DNA of 64,000 nt from Billgrantia tianxiuensis (GCF_009834345.1 NZ_CP035042.1:930001-994000); one strand, 5' to 3'. Positions 24,648 through 33,887 are shown, counted from the first letter of the stretch. A program made the numbers and translations. The notes: a model not told the origin generated them from the sequence alone.

Positions 24648-24712
24648 ATACGGGCCGTATGTGATTATGCTGGCACATACGCAGCGTATGTCAATACGCA
24701 TACGGCGCGTAT
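24648..24712. promoter_or_regulatory. Three TetR operators between ridA-like and tetR genes
   Basis: ATACG-N3-CGTAT occurs three times: 24648-24660, 24677-24689 and 24700-24712, spaced 29 and 23 bp. Each is a perfect inverted repeat with a 3-nt centre; the second and third extend to CATACG-N3-CGTATG. They cover the whole divergent promoter region. Confidence 0.8.
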
Positions 24713-24747
24713 GTGAAAAACTTTTGCAAGCGATGTCAGGAGAGGCT

Positions 24748-25341
24748 GTGGCGACGAAACGTGCGCAGATGATGGAGGAGACCCGGGTCAAGCTCATTCG
24801 AGCCGCTCGGGAGGCCTTCGCGACCAAGGGCTATGCGGCGGCTTCGATGGACGACATCACCGCCGATGCGGGGCTGACGCGAGGGGCGCTGTATCACAAT
24901 TTCGGGGGCAAGAAGGGACTGCTGCAGGCCGTGGTCGATCAGATCGATGCGGAGATGGTGGCACGACTCATCGCGGCCCAGGAGCGGGCGCCAAGTCCGT
25001 GGGAAGGGCTGCTGGCGGAGGGTGTGAGCTATATCGAAATGGCGCTGGAGCCGGAAGTCCAGCGCATCATGCTGCTGGATGGGCCGGCCGTGCTCGGCGA
25101 TCCATCGCAATGGCCCAACCAGAATGCGTGCCTGTTGCGCACGACCCAGACCATTCAGGCGCTCATCGACGAGGGTACGGTCAAGCCGGTGGATGCCGAA
25201 GCCGCTGCCCGCCTGATCAACGGCGCGGCTCTCAACGCCGCACTGTGGATTGCCGCGGCCGATGAGCCGCGCGCCGTGCTGCCGAGAGCCGTCGAGGCGT
25301 TCCGGCAGCTCGCGGCCGGCCTGCTGCAAACCGAGCGCTGA
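24748..25341 (+). CDS. TetR family transcriptional regulator
   Basis: 197 residues from GTG 24748, which has AGGAG at the right spacing; ATG 24733 is the alternative and adds five residues. The HTH is IRAAREAFATKGYAAASMDDITADAGLTRGALYHNFGGKKGLL. The C-terminal ligand domain is helical with no known ligand. It is divergent from the RidA-like gene and almost certainly binds the three ATACG-N3-CGTAT sites, controlling both genes. Confidence 0.9.
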   Translation: MATKRAQMMEETRVKLIRAAREAFATKGYAAASMDDITADAGLTRGALYHNFGGKKGLLQAVVDQIDAEMVARLIAAQERAPSPWEGLLAEGVSYIEMALEPEVQRIMLLDGPAVLGDPSQWPNQNACLLRTTQTIQALIDEGTVKPVDAEAAARLINGAALNAALWIAAADEPRAVLPRAVEAFRQLAAGLLQTER

Positions 25342-25389
25342 GCGGCGAATCTCCAGTCTTCCGGCGTCGTACGCGGCAAGAGGGCGCTG

Positions 25390-26304
25390 TCAGGTTTCGA
25401 CCGAAAGCTTGCAGGGGATGGCCTGGGCAAGAAAGTCGATCAGCGCCCTCACGGAAGGTACGAGCCCCTTGTGATGGCTGAATACCGCTTGGATGGTGCC
25501 GTAGGGTGAGCGCCACTCCGGCAGCACGTGAACCAGTTCGCCCTTGGCTATGCTCCTGCGGCAGATATGCACGGGTAGCTGGGCCACGCCGAGCCCCTGG
25601 CGTGCCGCCGCGAGCAGCATGTCGAAGTTGCTGCACATCAGCCGGGGGCGCAGGGTGATCACGCGGGTCTCGTCGTTCGGTCCCGTCAGCTCCCAGCGAA
25701 CCTCGTCCGTTTCTCCTCCCATCGAGAGCGTCGGCACCTCCGTGAGTTCGTCGATGGTAAGCCCCCGCTTGCAGGCGGCATGCACGGCCGGGCTGACCGC
25801 CATCACCAGGTGGTTCTGTCCCAGCGGCCGCATGATCAGCGAGGCATCGGTCATGTCCGGCCTGCTGCGCACGCGTATGGCCACGTCGAGCCGATCCTCG
25901 ATCAGGTCGGCGCGCCGGTCGAACACCTGCATGTGCACGCGAACCTTGGGGTAGGTCTTCATGAAGGCCGGCAGGACCTCCTCGATGAGGCTCTGGATCA
26001 GGCCCTGCGGGCAGCTCAGCCGCACGATGCCGTTGGGCTCCGCGTGGGCCTGGGCCACTACCGTTTCCGCCGCTTCGGCACCGGCCAGCATGGTCTGGCA
26101 ATGCTCATAGAAGGATTGCCCCACATCGGTGGTGCGGATCTTGCGGGTCGAGCGCTCCAGCAGGCGCACCTTGAGACGCTCCTCCAGGCGCGCAATGCGC
26201 TTGCTGAGCGTTCCCTTGGGCACGCCGATGTGACGCGAGGCTGCCGAGAAGCCTTGGTAGGTCACTACGGCATGGAAGTAGTAGAGATCGTTGAGATCGT
26301 GCAT
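25390..26304 (-). CDS. LysR family transcriptional regulator
   Basis: 304 residues from ATG 26304. HTH: LNDLYYFHAVVTYQGFSAASRHIGVPKGTLSKRIARLEERLKVRLLERSTR as the start of the protein, in the branch that resembles AaeR/CrgA-like regulators. The second domain begins NGIVRLSCPQGLIQ. A perfect 8-bp-arm palindrome lies 37 nt upstream (26341-26358). No catabolic gene is directly beside it; the divergent neighbour is an EF-hand protein. Confidence 0.88.
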   Translation of the reverse strand: MHDLNDLYYFHAVVTYQGFSAASRHIGVPKGTLSKRIARLEERLKVRLLERSTRKIRTTDVGQSFYEHCQTMLAGAEAAETVVAQAHAEPNGIVRLSCPQGLIQSLIEEVLPAFMKTYPKVRVHMQVFDRRADLIEDRLDVAIRVRSRPDMTDASLIMRPLGQNHLVMAVSPAVHAACKRGLTIDELTEVPTLSMGGETDEVRWELTGPNDETRVITLRPRLMCSNFDMLLAAARQGLGVAQLPVHICRRSIAKGELVHVLPEWRSPYGTIQAVFSHHKGLVPSVRALIDFLAQAIPCKLSVET

Positions 26305-26340
26305 TGCATCGGCCCCGGTGGGGAACGGCGGTAAATTAAT

Positions 26341-26358
26341 CGTTTCCTGTAGGAAACG
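26341..26358. promoter_or_regulatory. LysR-type palindrome
   Basis: CGTTTCCTGTAGGAAACG has 8-bp arms and a 2-nt centre. It lies between the LysR start and the divergent EF-hand gene, the usual place for an autoregulatory site. Confidence 0.6.
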
Positions 26359-26485
26359 CAAAGTTGGAAATTGGCGGTCTAGTGCGTTGATTGTTGGTCG
26401 ATAGAATACAACCATCGGGTCGGCAAACGGAAGTGAAGCACCACGCAATTGTCGGGCCCACCTCTGTATTCAAAGGAGAGATACG

Positions 26486-26755
26486 ATGAAAGCTCAGAAA
26501 ACCGCACTGTTTCTTGCACTGGCCCTGGCCTCCGGCGTCGCTTTCGCTGAGAGGGGCGCGGAAGAGCTGGTGCCCGCTGCCGCGACCTCCAGCGTGACCG
26601 GCCAGAACAGCTTCGAACAGCTGGATCGGGACGGCGATGGCCGCATTTCACGGGAAGAAGCCGAAGCGGGCACTCTGCCGGAAATTTTCCTGTTCATGGA
26701 TCGCAACCACGATGGCGTGATCTCCCGTCAGGAGTTCGACTTCCGCCCGCATTGA
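26486..26755 (+). CDS. Secreted EF-hand protein
   Basis: 89 residues. A signal peptide (MKAQKTALFLALALASGVAFA) is followed by two EF-hand loops: DRDGDGRISREE and DRNHDGVISRQE, with acidic residues at the calcium-binding positions 1, 3, 5 and 12. Likely a periplasmic calcium-binding protein of unknown role. A hairpin at 26780-26802 follows. Confidence 0.85.
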   Translation: MKAQKTALFLALALASGVAFAERGAEELVPAAATSSVTGQNSFEQLDRDGDGRISREEAEAGTLPEIFLFMDRNHDGVISRQEFDFRPH

Positions 26756-26779
26756 GCGCGTTTGGGTTCGCTCGTGAAA

Positions 26780-26802
26780 AAGGGAGGCTCGAGGCCTCCC
26801 TT
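26780..26802. terminator. Terminator hairpin between EF-hand and VOC genes
   Basis: AAGGGAGGC and GCCTCCCTT pair perfectly around a 5-nt loop between two convergent genes. A short A run precedes and T-rich sequence follows, so it may work in both directions. Confidence 0.7.
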
Positions 26803-26834
26803 GATTCGTTGTGCATCTCCGAGGGCGCGTTCCT

Positions 26835-27185
26835 TCACTCGTGCTGCAGGATGTTGACGAGCTTGCCGAACGGGTCGCGGACATAGAACCGCCGCACGCC
26901 CCAGGGCTCGCTGGCAGGGCCATACTCGATGGGCACGCTCGCCTGCTCGCAGCGGGCCAGCGCCGCTTCGATATCGTCGACCTCGATGGAGAGGTCGGGC
27001 ACGGGAGTACCCGAGCCGCCTTCGCTGCCGAAGCTCACCTGAACCGTCATTTTCTCGTCCGAGCCATAGGTTCGGAACCAGCCGTGATCCATGAGCAGGT
27101 CGAGACCCAGGATGTCTCCATAGAAGGCCGCCGCCTTGCCGAGATCCGATGTCGCCGTGTTGGCCATGATGCGTTTGACTTTCAT
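26835..27185 (-). CDS. VOC/glyoxalase-like protein
   Basis: 116 residues of a single VOC unit pair: IMANTATSDLGKAAAFYGDILGLDLLMDHG at the start and WGVRRFYVRDPFGKLVNILQ at the end, with Glu and His-like positions that may bind metal. The substrate is unknown. It diverges from the response regulator gene. Confidence 0.85.
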   Translation of the reverse strand: MKVKRIMANTATSDLGKAAAFYGDILGLDLLMDHGWFRTYGSDEKMTVQVSFGSEGGSGTPVPDLSIEVDDIEAALARCEQASVPIEYGPASEPWGVRRFYVRDPFGKLVNILQHE

Positions 27186-27320
27186 GGTTACCCCGATTCC
27201 TTGTTCATTAACCCCTTAACGTAGTGGTATCGATGTAGATGCGCCATCGGGCTTCCAGGCTGCTTTGCATCAACGCTGTTTCTTCGTAATCTTGATGCAT
27301 TGAGTTCAGGCGGGTCGCTC

Positions 27321-28004
27321 ATGCAGGTTCTGGTTATCGAGGACAATTCGGACATCATCGCGAACCTGTACGGATACCTGGAACCGCTCGGCTATGTTCT
27401 GGACGTGGCGCGTAACGGCAATGCCGGCATCGCGTGCGCGACGGCCGCCTTCCATGATGTGATCATCCTCGATCTATCGCTGCCGGGAATGGATGGTGTC
27501 GAGGTGTGCCGAAGGCTCCGCCAGGAGCATCGGCTGGCAACGCCGATCCTCATGCTGACGGCGCGCGACTCGGTGCATGACAAGCTGACCGGGTTCGAGG
27601 TCGGCGCCGACGATTATCTGGTCAAACCCTATTCCCTCCCCGAGCTGGATGCGCGCTTGAAGGCGCTGGTACGCAGAGCGCGTAACGAGCACGTGCAGTC
27701 GGTCCTGGTCTTCGGCGAGCTTCGGCTGGATACGGGTACCGGCCTTGCCACCCGGGCCGGTCAGCCGCTCGAGCTGACGCCGACGGGCTACAAGATTCTC
27801 ACGGCGCTAATGCGCGCCGCTCCGAAGCTGATAAGCCGCGAAGAGATCGCGCGCGAGATATGGGGCGACAATCCGCCGGATAGTGACGCCCTGCGTACGC
27901 ATATCCATACGTTGCGCCAAGCGCTCGACAAGCCTTTTCCCTATCCCATGCTGCTGACTTCACCAGGCATCGGTTATCGATTGAAAACGCCCAGTGAAGC
28001 CTAG
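27321..28004 (+). CDS. OmpR-family response regulator
   Basis: 227 residues from ATG 27321. Receiver domain: acidic pair in VIEDNSD, phosphoryl Asp in IILDLSLPGMDG, and Lys in YLVKPYSLPEL. The C-terminal winged helix has LTPTGYKILTALMRAAPKLISREEIAREIW and LRTHIHTLRQALD. The gene overlaps the histidine kinase start by 11 nt, so the two are coupled. The upstream region carries TTAACGT at 27216-27222, also found before the carbonic anhydrase gene. Confidence 0.92.
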   Translation: MQVLVIEDNSDIIANLYGYLEPLGYVLDVARNGNAGIACATAAFHDVIILDLSLPGMDGVEVCRRLRQEHRLATPILMLTARDSVHDKLTGFEVGADDYLVKPYSLPELDARLKALVRRARNEHVQSVLVFGELRLDTGTGLATRAGQPLELTPTGYKILTALMRAAPKLISREEIAREIWGDNPPDSDALRTHIHTLRQALDKPFPYPMLLTSPGIGYRLKTPSEA

Positions 28005-29253
28005 ACTTTCTCTCAAGAAGCGCATCGCGCTCACCTACATTCTGTTGACCGTTGCCGTGGCCGGCGCCTTCAGTGCGGTTTCCTATGTCGCGGTGAAAGT
28101 GATCGAAGAGCAGGTCATCGACGCTCGACTCGCCAAGTTGGCGGAAAGATTGATCGATCTCCATCAGTTGGGCGATGTCCCGGATGCGCCACCGGACGTG
28201 CATTTCCATATCAATGACGACATACCCGGCGCGTTACGTGAACTGCCCATGGGTAGCCATGAGTTGGCGCTCGGGGAGCGCCAGGTGCGCGTGCTGTTGA
28301 CGGAGCACGGTGCTAGCCGGTACGCCGTGGTGCAGGAAGTCGATGAACTCGAACATGCGGAAAGGGTCATCCTGCTTGCCTTGGCCATCGGCTTTGTCGT
28401 CAGCGTTCTGCTCGCCGCCGTACTTGGTGTGCTGAGCGCTCGGCGCGTGATGGCGCCGGTGGCGGCGCTTGCCGAGGCGGTGGAGCGTAACGCAGGCCCG
28501 ACCGAACTGCCTTCCCTTTCCGCGCAAGACGAAATTGGCTCGTTGTCTCGTGCCTTTGCCAAGCGGACCGACAAGCTACAGCAGTTCCTGCGACGTGAGC
28601 GGCTCTTTACCGGCGACGTCAGTCACGAATTGCGCACGCCTCTGACGGTCATGCTGGGCGCGGCGGAAGTTCTGAAAGCTCAGTTGCCGGAGCATTCCAG
28701 GCAATCCGAGACCGCGGAACGCATTCGCCGCGTGGCGGCGGAGACCTCGCAGCGGGTCAGCGCGCTGCTCCTGCTTTCGCGTGCCCCGGATACCCTGGAT
28801 GCGCCGCGTATCGTGCTGAATACGATCATCGAGTCGGAGATGGAACGCTGCCGGCCCCTGCTGAGCGGAAGTGCCGTTCAATGCCGGCTGGAGTGGAAGG
28901 AGCCTGTGTGGGCCGACATACACCCCGACCTGGCCGGGATCATGATCGGCAATTTGCTGCGTAATGCCTGCCAGCATACCAGCCAGGGCATGATTCTCGT
29001 GCAACTCACGCCGGGCCGGCTGGTAATCGAGGATACTGGCCCCGGCATCCCCCAGGGTGTGCGCGAGAGACTATTCGAACGCTTCGTCCATGGCCGCGAT
29101 ACCGCCGGGCAAGAAGGGGTGGGGCTGGGCCTGGCCATCGTCAAGCGCGTGGTCGAGCATGTCGGTTGGGAGGTTCGCCTGGAGGTGCCGCAAGCCGGGG
29201 GAGCCCGCTTCGTGCTGACGTTCCCTCCGGTTCATGCCGTGTCAGCTCCTTAA
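27994..29253 (+). CDS. Sensor histidine kinase
   Basis: 419 residues from GTG 27994. Two membrane helices (about 12-32 and 123-145) enclose a periplasmic loop of roughly 90 residues that is rich in Asp and His. A HAMP-like linker follows, then the H-box DVSHELRTPLTVM, the N-box NLLRNACQH, and G-boxes EDTGPGIP and GVGLGLAIV. It is coupled to the response regulator. The carbonic anhydrase gene begins 65 nt downstream, a possible target related to pH or CO2. Confidence 0.9.
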   Translation: MKPRLSLKKRIALTYILLTVAVAGAFSAVSYVAVKVIEEQVIDARLAKLAERLIDLHQLGDVPDAPPDVHFHINDDIPGALRELPMGSHELALGERQVRVLLTEHGASRYAVVQEVDELEHAERVILLALAIGFVVSVLLAAVLGVLSARRVMAPVAALAEAVERNAGPTELPSLSAQDEIGSLSRAFAKRTDKLQQFLRRERLFTGDVSHELRTPLTVMLGAAEVLKAQLPEHSRQSETAERIRRVAAETSQRVSALLLLSRAPDTLDAPRIVLNTIIESEMERCRPLLSGSAVQCRLEWKEPVWADIHPDLAGIMIGNLLRNACQHTSQGMILVQLTPGRLVIEDTGPGIPQGVRERLFERFVHGRDTAGQEGVGLGLAIVKRVVEHVGWEVRLEVPQAGGARFVLTFPPVHAVSAP

Positions 29254-29299
29254 CGTCTTCTTGACGTTCGTCAGGCTACCTTGTCCACTCCCTGACGAA
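29250..29299 (+). promoter_or_regulatory. Candidate response-regulator site before carbonic anhydrase
   Basis: TTAACG (29250-29255) and TTGACG (29261-29266) are direct repeats 11 bp apart, the spacing used by OmpR/PhoB-type regulators. They overlap an inverted repeat AACGTC-N5-GACGTT. A second inverted repeat, TTCGTCAGG (29267-29275) and CCTGACGAA (29291-29299), follows and could be another site or a 5' leader hairpin. Confidence 0.5.
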
Positions 29300-29318
29300 A
29301 CCTTCATTGAGGACCCCC

Positions 29319-30050
29319 ATGAAAAAAACTGCGATCGCTGTCGCCATGTCGCTGCTTTCAGGTTTTGCCCATGCCGGCGACGGGCACGCCTGGAGCTATT
29401 CCGGCGAAACCGGGCCTGAGAATTGGGCACAGCTGACCCCGGAGTACGGTGCCTGTGCGGGCAGCAACCAGTCGCCCATCGACCTGACTGGGTTCATTGA
29501 CGCCGAACTCGAGCCCATCGATTTTCATTACGAAAATGGCGGCGCGGAAATCCTCAATAACGGCCATACCGTCCAGATAAACGTGCATCCAGGCGACACC
29601 ATTACCGTTGACGGTATCGAGTTCGAGTTGAAGCAGTTCCATTTCCATGTGCCGAGCGAGAACCTCATCCACGGCGAATCGTTCCCCATGGAAGGCCACC
29701 TCGTACATGCCGACGAGGATGGCAACCTGGCTGTCGTCGCGGTCATGGTGACGGAGGGTGAGGCCAACGAAGCCCTTGCAAGAGCATGGGCGCAAATGCC
29801 GGAAGAGGGCGAAACGCTGGCGCTGACGTCAGACATCTCCCCGCTGGGCATTTTGCCTGCCGACCGTGATTACTATCGCTTCAATGGCTCGCTGACCACG
29901 CCCCCCTGCACCGAGGGCGTGCGCTGGCTGGTGCTGAAGCAGCCGATTACCGCGTCCCAGGAGCAGATCGATCAGTTCCTGGCGGCCATCGACGATCATC
30001 ACAACAATCGCCCGGTGCAACCGGTCAACGCTCGCCCTGTTCTGCAGTAA
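29319..30050 (+). CDS. Periplasmic alpha-carbonic anhydrase
   Basis: 243 residues from ATG 29319. Signal peptide MKKTAIAVAMSLLSGFAHA, then WSYSGETGPENWAQL. The three zinc His are H108 and H110 (QFHFHVPSEN) and H127 (EGHLVH). The SLTTPPC motif and Cys46-Cys197 pair match bacterial alpha-CAs. It interconverts CO2 and bicarbonate in the periplasm. It follows the two-component genes closely and is followed by a strong hairpin. Confidence 0.94.
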   Translation: MKKTAIAVAMSLLSGFAHAGDGHAWSYSGETGPENWAQLTPEYGACAGSNQSPIDLTGFIDAELEPIDFHYENGGAEILNNGHTVQINVHPGDTITVDGIEFELKQFHFHVPSENLIHGESFPMEGHLVHADEDGNLAVVAVMVTEGEANEALARAWAQMPEEGETLALTSDISPLGILPADRDYYRFNGSLTTPPCTEGVRWLVLKQPITASQEQIDQFLAAIDDHHNNRPVQPVNARPVLQ

Positions 30051-30061
30051 TCGGTGAGTCA

Positions 30062-30091
30062 GCCTGAGCCCTGTATCCACAGGGCTCAGGC
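30062..30091. terminator. Strong hairpin between carbonic anhydrase and DASS genes
   Basis: GCCTGAGCCCTGT and ACAGGGCTCAGGC form a 13-bp perfect stem with a 4-nt loop between two convergent genes. Likely a shared terminator. Confidence 0.75.
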
Positions 30092-30135
30092 CGTTCAGCT
30101 TCATCTTTCTCCCGCTACCCTCCCGCACCTCTCGT

Positions 30136-31736
30136 TCAGAACTGCAGCCCCAGCGCAAAACCGCCGAGCAGATAGCAGAAGGTGGTGATCAATACGATGC
30201 CGATCAGGTTGAGAATGACCCCACCGCGCGCCATCTGGGCGATGGTGACCGCACCGGTGCCGAACACGATGGCGTTGGGTGGCGTGCCGACCGGCAGCAT
30301 GAAGGCGCAGGTCGCGGCGAAGGCCGCCGGGATCAGCAGCGTCATCGAGTCGGCGCCGATGCCCACCGCCACACCGCCGAGAACGGGGATGAAGGTCGCG
30401 GCCGTGGCCGTGTTGCTGGTCACTTCCGTGAGGAACAGCACGATGGTGGCCACGGCGGCTACCAGCAGCAGGATTGGCAGCACCCCGAGCCCGGTGATCT
30501 GCTGACCGAACCAGCTATCCAGGCCGGTGCCTGCGACGGCGCCGGCGAGGCTCAGGCCGCCACCAAACAGCAGCAACACCCCCAGGGCAATCCATCCTCG
30601 GCATCCTGCCAATTCAGCACCATCTCACTGCGGCCTCTCGCGGGCAGAATGAACAAGGCAATGCCGGCGGCGATGGCGATGGCGGTATCATCGAGATTGC
30701 CCAGCGGCCCCAGCCATTGGCCCACCCCGGGGATATTGCCAAGAACGCCGGGCACGACCCACAGGAATGCCGCCGAGCCGAAGACGAGCATTACCATCTT
30801 CTCGCCCTGGCTGAGTGGGCCGAGCTTGCGGATCTCGCCCTCGATCATCTCTTTTCCGCCGGGAATTTCCGCGACGTTGAAACGGTAGAGCACCCGGGTC
30901 ATCAGCACCCAGCCCACCAGGATGAAGGTGAAGGCCAGCGGTACGCCGAGCATCATCCAGTCGAGAAAGCCGATGCTGCGGCCCAGCTCGTCGGCCGCAT
31001 AGCCGGCAACGATAGCGTTCGGCGGGCTGCCGAGCAGGGTGCCGAGGCCGCCCATGCTGGCCGACCAGGCGATTGCCAGCAGCAGGCAGAGACCGAAGCG
31101 CTTGATGTTCTCGTCCTGGATGAAGTCGACGTGGCCGGCCCGGTGGTGGTCGTGGCCGGCGGCGGCCGTCTCGGTGGATTCACCGCTGCGCTCCGCGACC
31201 AGGGCCAGCACGGAAAGCCCGATCGGCAGCATCATCAGCGTCGTTGCGGTATTCGAAACCCACATCGACAGAAATCCCGTGGCGAGCATCATGCCGAGCA
31301 CGATCCGGTGCGGCGAGACCCCGACCCGGGCCAGCGTCAAAAGGGCGATGCGGCGGTGCAGGTTCCACTTCTCCATGGCAATGGCAATCAGGAAGCCGCC
31401 GAGGAACAGAAAGACGATGGAGCTGGCGTAAGGCGCCGTGGCCTGGGCGACGGTCCGCTCCGTCAGCATTGGGATCAGCACGATCGGCAGCAGAGCGGTG
31501 GCCGAGAGCGGGATCGCTTCCGTCATCCACCAGACCGCCATCAGGGTGGCGATCGTCGCGACCCAGCGCGCATCCGCAGAAAGTCCTTCGGCCTGGCCCA
31601 TGGCGAGCCAGACAATCAGCGCCAGGAGCAACCCGAAGGCGCGCAGGCCCCATACCAGTCTGGCTGATCGTCCACCTGATTCCTTCTTCCCGGGCGTGCC
31701 CTCGTTTCCATCGGTTGGTTGAGGCTGATCAGCCAT
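30136..31736 (-). pseudogene. DASS/SLC13-type anion transporter, frameshifted
   Basis: Starts at ATG 31736 (AGGAG upstream). About twelve membrane helices are spread over two frames. The first part has the SNTATTLMMLPIGLS and LGSPPNAIVAGYA motifs, the second part VTSNTATAATFIPVLGG and PVGTPPNAIVFGTG, the two sodium-site repeats of the DASS family. The frames meet at 30579-30583, a run of five C on the plus strand. One added base restores LPWGVLLLFGGGLSLA, the family consensus. The full protein is about 533 residues and otherwise intact. Substrates of the family are C4-dicarboxylates, citrate or sulfate. It ends against the carbonic anhydrase gene. Confidence 0.85.
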
Positions 31737-31885
31737 GCTAAGTCTCCTTTATTTCACTAATACAGCTCCCTTCATGGAGCGTAGCCAAGAGTACGGGATA
31801 CGGCCTGGGCAGGTCGCGGCTCGCCATTGTGTTCGCCCCGATTTGCCCCAAGATGGAGAGAACCCCATGACACCAGGAGCTTCCC

Positions 31886-32725
31886 ATGAGCGGCACTCTC
31901 TATCGCCTTGCGGCGTTTACCGACGATCCGAGCGGCGGCAACCCCGCCGGGGTGTGGCTTGGCGAGGCGTTGCCCGAGCCGGCGGAGATGCAACGTATCG
32001 CCGCCGAGGTGGGCTATTCCGAAACCGCCTTCATCGCCCCGGCCGAGGGCGAGCGGCGCATTGTGCGTTATTACAGCCCCGAAGCGGAAGTGAGTTTTTG
32101 CGGCCATGCCACGGTGGCCAGCGGCGTGCAGATGGGACGGCTGAGCGGGGCGGGTACTTACATGCTGGATACGGCGGTGGGCGAGGTGATGGTCACCGTC
32201 AACCAGGTGGAAGGGGAGTGGCAGGCCTCGCTGGTGTCGGTGACGCCGGAGTTCCGCCCCGCCGAGCCGGAGCTGGTCGAGGATGTGCGTGAACTGCTCG
32301 GCTGGCAGGCAGACGAACTCGATCTCGAGATTCCGCCTGCGCGGGCCTACGCCGGGGCCTGGCACCTGGTGCTGGCGTGCAAGACAGAGCAGCGCCTCGC
32401 GCGGCTCGAGTACGATTTCGAGCGGCTCAAGGCGCTGATGCTGCGCGAGGGCCTGACCACGCTGCAGCTGGTGTGGCGCGAGAGTGCAGAGCGCTTCCAT
32501 GCGCGCGATCCGTTCCCGGTAGGCGGCGTGGTGGAAGACCCCGCCACCGGCGCGGCGGCCGCGGCGCTGGGCGGCTACCTGCGCGATGCGGGCCTGCTCC
32601 AGGCGCCCGCCCAACTGACGATCCTGCAAGGCGAGACGATGGGGCGGCCCAGCCGCCTGCAGGTCGACATTCCGCTGTCAGGCGGCATCGTGGTGACCGG
32701 GCAGGCGGTGAGCCTGGAGGGCTGA
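31886..32725 (+). CDS. PhzF family isomerase-like protein
   Basis: 279 residues. LAAFTDDPSGGNPAGVWL at the start, catalytic Glu (E46) in GYSETAFI, FCGHATVASG in the middle and EDPATGAAAAALGGYL near the end are the family marks. PhzF itself isomerises a phenazine precursor; most chromosomal homologues have no known substrate. Single gene convergent with the methyltransferase. Confidence 0.9.
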   Translation: MSGTLYRLAAFTDDPSGGNPAGVWLGEALPEPAEMQRIAAEVGYSETAFIAPAEGERRIVRYYSPEAEVSFCGHATVASGVQMGRLSGAGTYMLDTAVGEVMVTVNQVEGEWQASLVSVTPEFRPAEPELVEDVRELLGWQADELDLEIPPARAYAGAWHLVLACKTEQRLARLEYDFERLKALMLREGLTTLQLVWRESAERFHARDPFPVGGVVEDPATGAAAAALGGYLRDAGLLQAPAQLTILQGETMGRPSRLQVDIPLSGGIVVTGQAVSLEG

Positions 32726-32751
32726 GTCGAGCCTGACCGTCGGCGGTCGGC

Positions 32752-33842
32752 TCAAGGCCTGAGCACCCAGTAGTCGTTCTGGATGTCGTGCGGCAGCTGA
32801 TGGACCTCGATGCTGCCGAAGCCGGCCTTGCCGAAGTATTCCCGCGCCTTCTCGCGGCCCCACATCGTTCCCAACCCTCGCCGCCCTGGGCGAGGGAGAC
32901 ACTCATGCAATGCATGATCGATACGGTATAGAGCAGCGTACCCATCGGGTGTTCGCGGTCGCCGTGGTGATGGCTCGAGGCGTGGATGTCCTGGGCCAGG
33001 TAGACGCCGTCTTCACGCAGTGTGCGGCGGATGCCCTTGAGCAGGTTCAGCGGGTGGGCCTGGTCGTGGATGGCATCGAAGGTGGTGACCAGATCGTAGT
33101 GCTGGGCCGGTGCCGTGCGGTCGAAGTCGCTCAGGTCACGCTGCTCGAAGTGCAGGTTGCCCAATCCCAGGCGCGCGGCACGCTGCGTCGCCCAGCCGAT
33201 GGCCTCCTTGGAGAGGTCGTAGCCGGTAAAGCGGCTGGCAGGAAAGCGCTCGGCAAGCTTCATCAATGCCAGGCCGCGACCGCAGCCCAGATCGAGCACG
33301 TCGATGCCCTGAACCAGCCGCTCCGGGAGTTCCGGCGCCAGGGGCAGGATGGCATCGAACAGCACGGGCAGCACGGTCTGGCCGCTATCCTCGGCCATGA
33401 CCTCGTGGAAACGGGTGTAGCGTGTGTACGGTACGCCACCGCCGTGGCGGAAGCATTCCAGCACATCGTCCTCCACCTGACCCATCAAGGGCAGGTACTG
33501 GGCGAATACGGCGAGATTGGCCTCGCCGCCGTCGGTCAACAGCGCGGCGTGCTCGGGCGGCAGCCGGTAGGTCATGGTTCGCGGATCATGCTCGACCAGT
33601 GCAGCGACCGTCGCGCCGCCCAGCCACTCGCGTACGTAGCGCTCGTCGAGTCCTGTCTTGACGGCAAGTTCACTGCTGGTCACCGGCTCGCCATCGGCCA
33701 ATTGGGCAAGCAGGCCGCTGCGGTGGGCCAGCGAGATCAGTTGCAACATGGCACCTTCGTTGAGCGCATGCACGAAGCGGTTCTCGAAGTCGGCCGCGCG
33801 GTCAGTGTCGAAGGCAACGGAAGCGTTAGCGTGGGCTGTCAT
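32752..33842 (-). pseudogene. SAM-dependent methyltransferase with HTH-like N-terminus, frameshifted near C-terminus
   Basis: From ATG 33842. An N-terminal winged-helix dimerisation part (LAHRSGLLAQLADGEPVTSSELAVKTGL) precedes a Rossmann methyltransferase: IDVLDLGCGRG, GYDLSKEAI, DLVTTFDAIHDQ. After SLAQGGEG the frame is lost. One added G at 32875-32877 (plus-strand CCC) restores LGTMWGREKAREYFGKAGF and a natural end DYWVLRP at 32752. The restored length is about 363 residues, normal for this family. Without the correction the frame runs on into PhzF antisense. Likely a sequencing error. Confidence 0.82.
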
Positions 33843-33857
33843 GGGGGTGTCTCCTTG

Positions 33858-33887
33858 GTTGTTATGGGTTGCTATGAGTTGTTATGG
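33858..33887. repeat. Three 10-bp tandem repeats between methyltransferase and GlxA-type regulator
   Basis: GTTGTTATGG, GTTGCTATGA and GTTGTTATGG follow each other without a gap. They lie 15 nt upstream of the methyltransferase start. The 10-bp period keeps each unit on the same face of the helix, as expected for an AraC-type binding site. Confidence 0.6.

Noticed and set aside
33858..33887. CRISPR-like repeat
   Set aside because: Units are 10 bp with no spacers; it is a short tandem repeat.
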